64,000 nt of DNA, from NCBI GenBank assembly GCA_000514715.1, contig AZWL01000013.1, positions 160,322-224,321 on the forward strand, read 5' to 3'. The DNA comes from Streptomyces sp. CNH099. Lineage in GTDB: Bacteria; Actinomycetota; Actinomycetes; Streptomycetales; Streptomycetaceae. Under the pieces are notes generated by a model. The model worked only from the letters and a program-made list of their open reading frames with translations. It was not told where the DNA came from and did no database searches. Positions within the stretch are counted from its first letter, which is position 1. Every line of letters starts with the position of its first letter. A program made the translations under genes and the position numbers. Of the stretch, positions 62,951 to 64,000 are shown one piece after another.

Positions 62951-63025
62951 CCCCCTTCGACAACTTCAGACCGAGACCGGGCCACCCGTCTGCCCTAGGA
63001 AGCGAAGGGTGACCCGGCTGGGGAC

Positions 63026-63075
63026 GCGACGGTCCCCGGTGCCTGATGGTACCGGGGCCGTCGCTCTGCGTTTTT
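63026..63075 (+). terminator. Intrinsic terminator with T-run
   Basis: A stem of about 14 bp (63026-63040 with 63051-63064, one bulge) is followed within 7 nt by five T (63071-63075). It is well formed and lies between the HATPase and 98-aa genes. Confidence 0.8.
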
Positions 63076-63132
63076 GCCCTGGGCCAAGGAAGTTGACGAT
63101 CCGTTACATAGATCGGGACAGAGGTGGATCAC

Positions 63133-63429
63133 GTGTCCGGAGCTGGTGAGGACAGGCTGAACGACGGGTTGGACGTCTTCGCGCTCGACGCCGGCCTGTG
63201 GAACTCCGGCATTGACTACGTGGCTGGGTGGCGTGAGGCGGCTCGGGCCGCGGACCGGCTGAACCGCTCGCTGCTCGGGGTCGGGCTGGAGCTGTCCGAG
63301 GTGCGGGCGGTGGCCGACGCCAACGCGGACGGGCGCGGTGTGGTGCGGCTTGCGGGTCGGCCGGCCGCGGTGGAACGCCTCGCGCAGCTGCTTGAGGGCA
63401 CGGCTGAGGGTGAGGGAGGTGCATCGTGA
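63133..63429 (+). CDS. Small conserved actinomycete protein, 98 aa
   Basis: This 98-residue soluble protein starts at a GTG with GAGGTGG upstream (63121-63127). It reads MSGAGEDRLNDGLDVFALDA and contains ADRLNRSLLGVGLELSEVRA and a short C-terminal helix. I do not recognise it. It lies between a terminator and the long inverted repeat. Confidence 0.65.
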   Translation: MSGAGEDRLNDGLDVFALDAGLWNSGIDYVAGWREAARAADRLNRSLLGVGLELSEVRAVADANADGRGVVRLAGRPAAVERLAQLLEGTAEGEGGAS

Positions 63430-63466
63430 TCAGGTCTGATGGTGGTGTGTCCCGCGGCTGTGTGCG

Positions 63467-63640
63467 TCGTCGGCTGGAGAGGGTTTGGGCGGTAGCTGCC
63501 ATGGGGCGAGAGAGCAGGGGGCCTTACGCTGGCCGGGCGAATCGGGCAGGTACCTGGCCTGCCCGTCGTTGTGCCCGATTGGCCCCCTGCTCTTCGAGGC
63601 TCGCCCCATGGGAGCTGCCTAAAGCCTCGGAAGCCGACGA
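63467..63640. repeat. 174-bp imperfect inverted repeat with alternative inner stems
   Basis: TCGTCGGCT (63467-63475) pairs with AGCCGACGA (63632-63640). Inside, the arms 63492-63523 and 63581-63619 match well (CCATGGGGCGAG, and AGAGCAGGGGGCC with its complement), with a 6-nt insertion in the right arm. Nearer the centre AATCGGGCA (63540-63548) pairs with TGCCCGATT (63572-63580), while GGGCAGG (63544-63550) could instead pair with CCTGCCC (63558-63564), giving two exclusive folds. It could be a structured RNA, a MITE-like remnant or a protein-binding region. The rest of 63430-63836 has no gene I can support. Confidence 0.75.
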
Positions 63641-63778
63641 CCCCCAGCCCCGCGCCCTCCGCCCGAAGCTGGACGGTCAGCTTCCCGCGTCCTGGGGTGT
63701 GTTGCGGGGTGGGGCGCTGGCCGTCCGGCCGGGACCGGCGGGCACGCCGCACGCCCGGCCGGGGCGGCACGGGCGCCC

Positions 63779-63797
63779 GGCGCGCCGCAGGCGCGCC
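63779..63797. terminator. Hairpin GGCGCGCC-N3-GGCGCGCC near GntR gene end
   Basis: Two self-complementary 8-mers separated by GCA form a stem 40 bp beyond the minus-strand stop of the GntR gene. A terminator is the simplest reading. Confidence 0.4.
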
Positions 63798-63836
63798 CTT
63801 GAGGAAGTACAGAAAGTTTCGACCGATCCCCGACCT

Positions 63837-64000
63837 TCAGGCGTTGCGGCTGCGGGCGGTCGCCTTGTCGGCGGTGATGCGGTAGGCGAGTTGGGCGCGG
63901 TCCGCTCCGGTACGGAGTTCTTCGAGAACCAAGGGCCGGTCGTCGGTGCCGTGCGTGGTGCGGGTCACGTGGATGACCGGTGTGGCGTCGGGGAGCTGGA
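63837..64000 (-). CDS. GntR/UTRA-type regulator, C-terminal part, cut by window edge
   Basis: Reading the minus strand from the right edge gives LPDATPVIHVTRTTHGTDDR, then PLVLEELRTGADRAQLAYRI and a short tail before the stop. The pattern (PVIHVTRTxxGxxxRPL, then xxRAQLAYRI) fits the C-terminal half of a UTRA domain of GntR regulators. The N-terminal helix-turn-helix lies outside the window. The identity is therefore inferred from about 53 residues. Confidence 0.7.
   Translation of the reverse strand, partial: QLPDATPVIHVTRTTHGTDDRPLVLEELRTGADRAQLAYRITADKATARSRNA

Noticed and set aside
62816..63020. Protein-like stretch (for example GRDFLAITGLPIPS) in the gap after the HATPase gene
   Set aside because: The stretch is short, has no good start or ribosome-binding site, and overlaps a hairpin.

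Overview
The window is high-GC DNA (roughly 70% or more) of an actinomycete, almost certainly a Streptomyces or close relative. Supporting signs are mycothiol conjugate amidase, an F420-type LLM oxidoreductase, GTP-dependent PEP carboxykinase, a DUF397 protein, an XRE regulator divergent from a HATPase protein, many GTG starts, rare TTA (bldA) codons and a DasR-type operator before a chitinase gene. I saw no rRNA, tRNA, CRISPR array, insertion sequence or replication origin. Most of the window looks like chromosomal core or near-core sequence; the last 4 kb are more accessory in character.

Layout. 0-2 kb: truncated isoprenyl transferase and a divergent aldo/keto reductase. 2-5.4 kb: A24 prepilin peptidase and small conserved proteins. 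5.4-16 kb: a Tad/Flp pilus locus on the minus strand in two blocks (OmpA-like protein, lipoprotein, TadG-like protein and Flp pilin; then TadC, TadB, TadA, TadE, a CpaE-TadE fusion, CpaB and a zinc-ribbon protein), split by a plus-strand LLM oxidoreductase gene. 16-22 kb: chitinase under a DasR-type operator, Nramp transporter, M14 carboxypeptidase, GlxA-type regulator. 22-26.6 kb: a D-amino-acid catabolic cluster (RidA, IclR regulator, D-serine-dehydratase-like enzyme, N-acyl-D-amino-acid deacylase). 26.5-30 kb: a KAP NTPase fused to a receiver domain, and an AlaA-type aminotransferase. 30-34.5 kb: a coupled four-gene unit of two binding-protein-like proteins (one carrying a VWA domain), TelA and a small membrane protein, with a TTA codon in the first gene. 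34.5-39 kb: a frameshifted gene, photolyase, SDR-DUF2867 protein, Uma2 nuclease. 39-43.5 kb: DUF255 thioredoxin-fold protein, TetR regulator, a small secreted protein, hemolysin III. 43.7-60 kb: PEP carboxykinase, a membrane STAND-TPR ATPase with an altered P-loop, the mca/DUF4307/greA group, a DrrAB-type exporter, threonine deaminase, MarR, a small sigma factor with a membrane partner, cystathionine gamma-synthase, a membrane-anchored conserved protein and MsrA. 60-64 kb: a poly-Gly protein, XRE regulator with a TTA codon, HATPase protein, a small conserved protein, a 174-bp unexplained inverted repeat and the C-terminus of a GntR/UTRA regulator.

How parts work together. The prepilin peptidase can process the Flp and TadE-like proteins of the same region. 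In the D-amino-acid cluster, deacylation, PLP-dependent dehydration and RidA enamine hydrolysis form a plausible chain, with a perfect palindrome in the divergent promoter as the likely IclR operator. The best candidates for undescribed biology are the TelA/VWA/binding-protein unit, the KAP-receiver fusion, the CpaE-TadE fusion and the long inverted repeat at 63467-63640.
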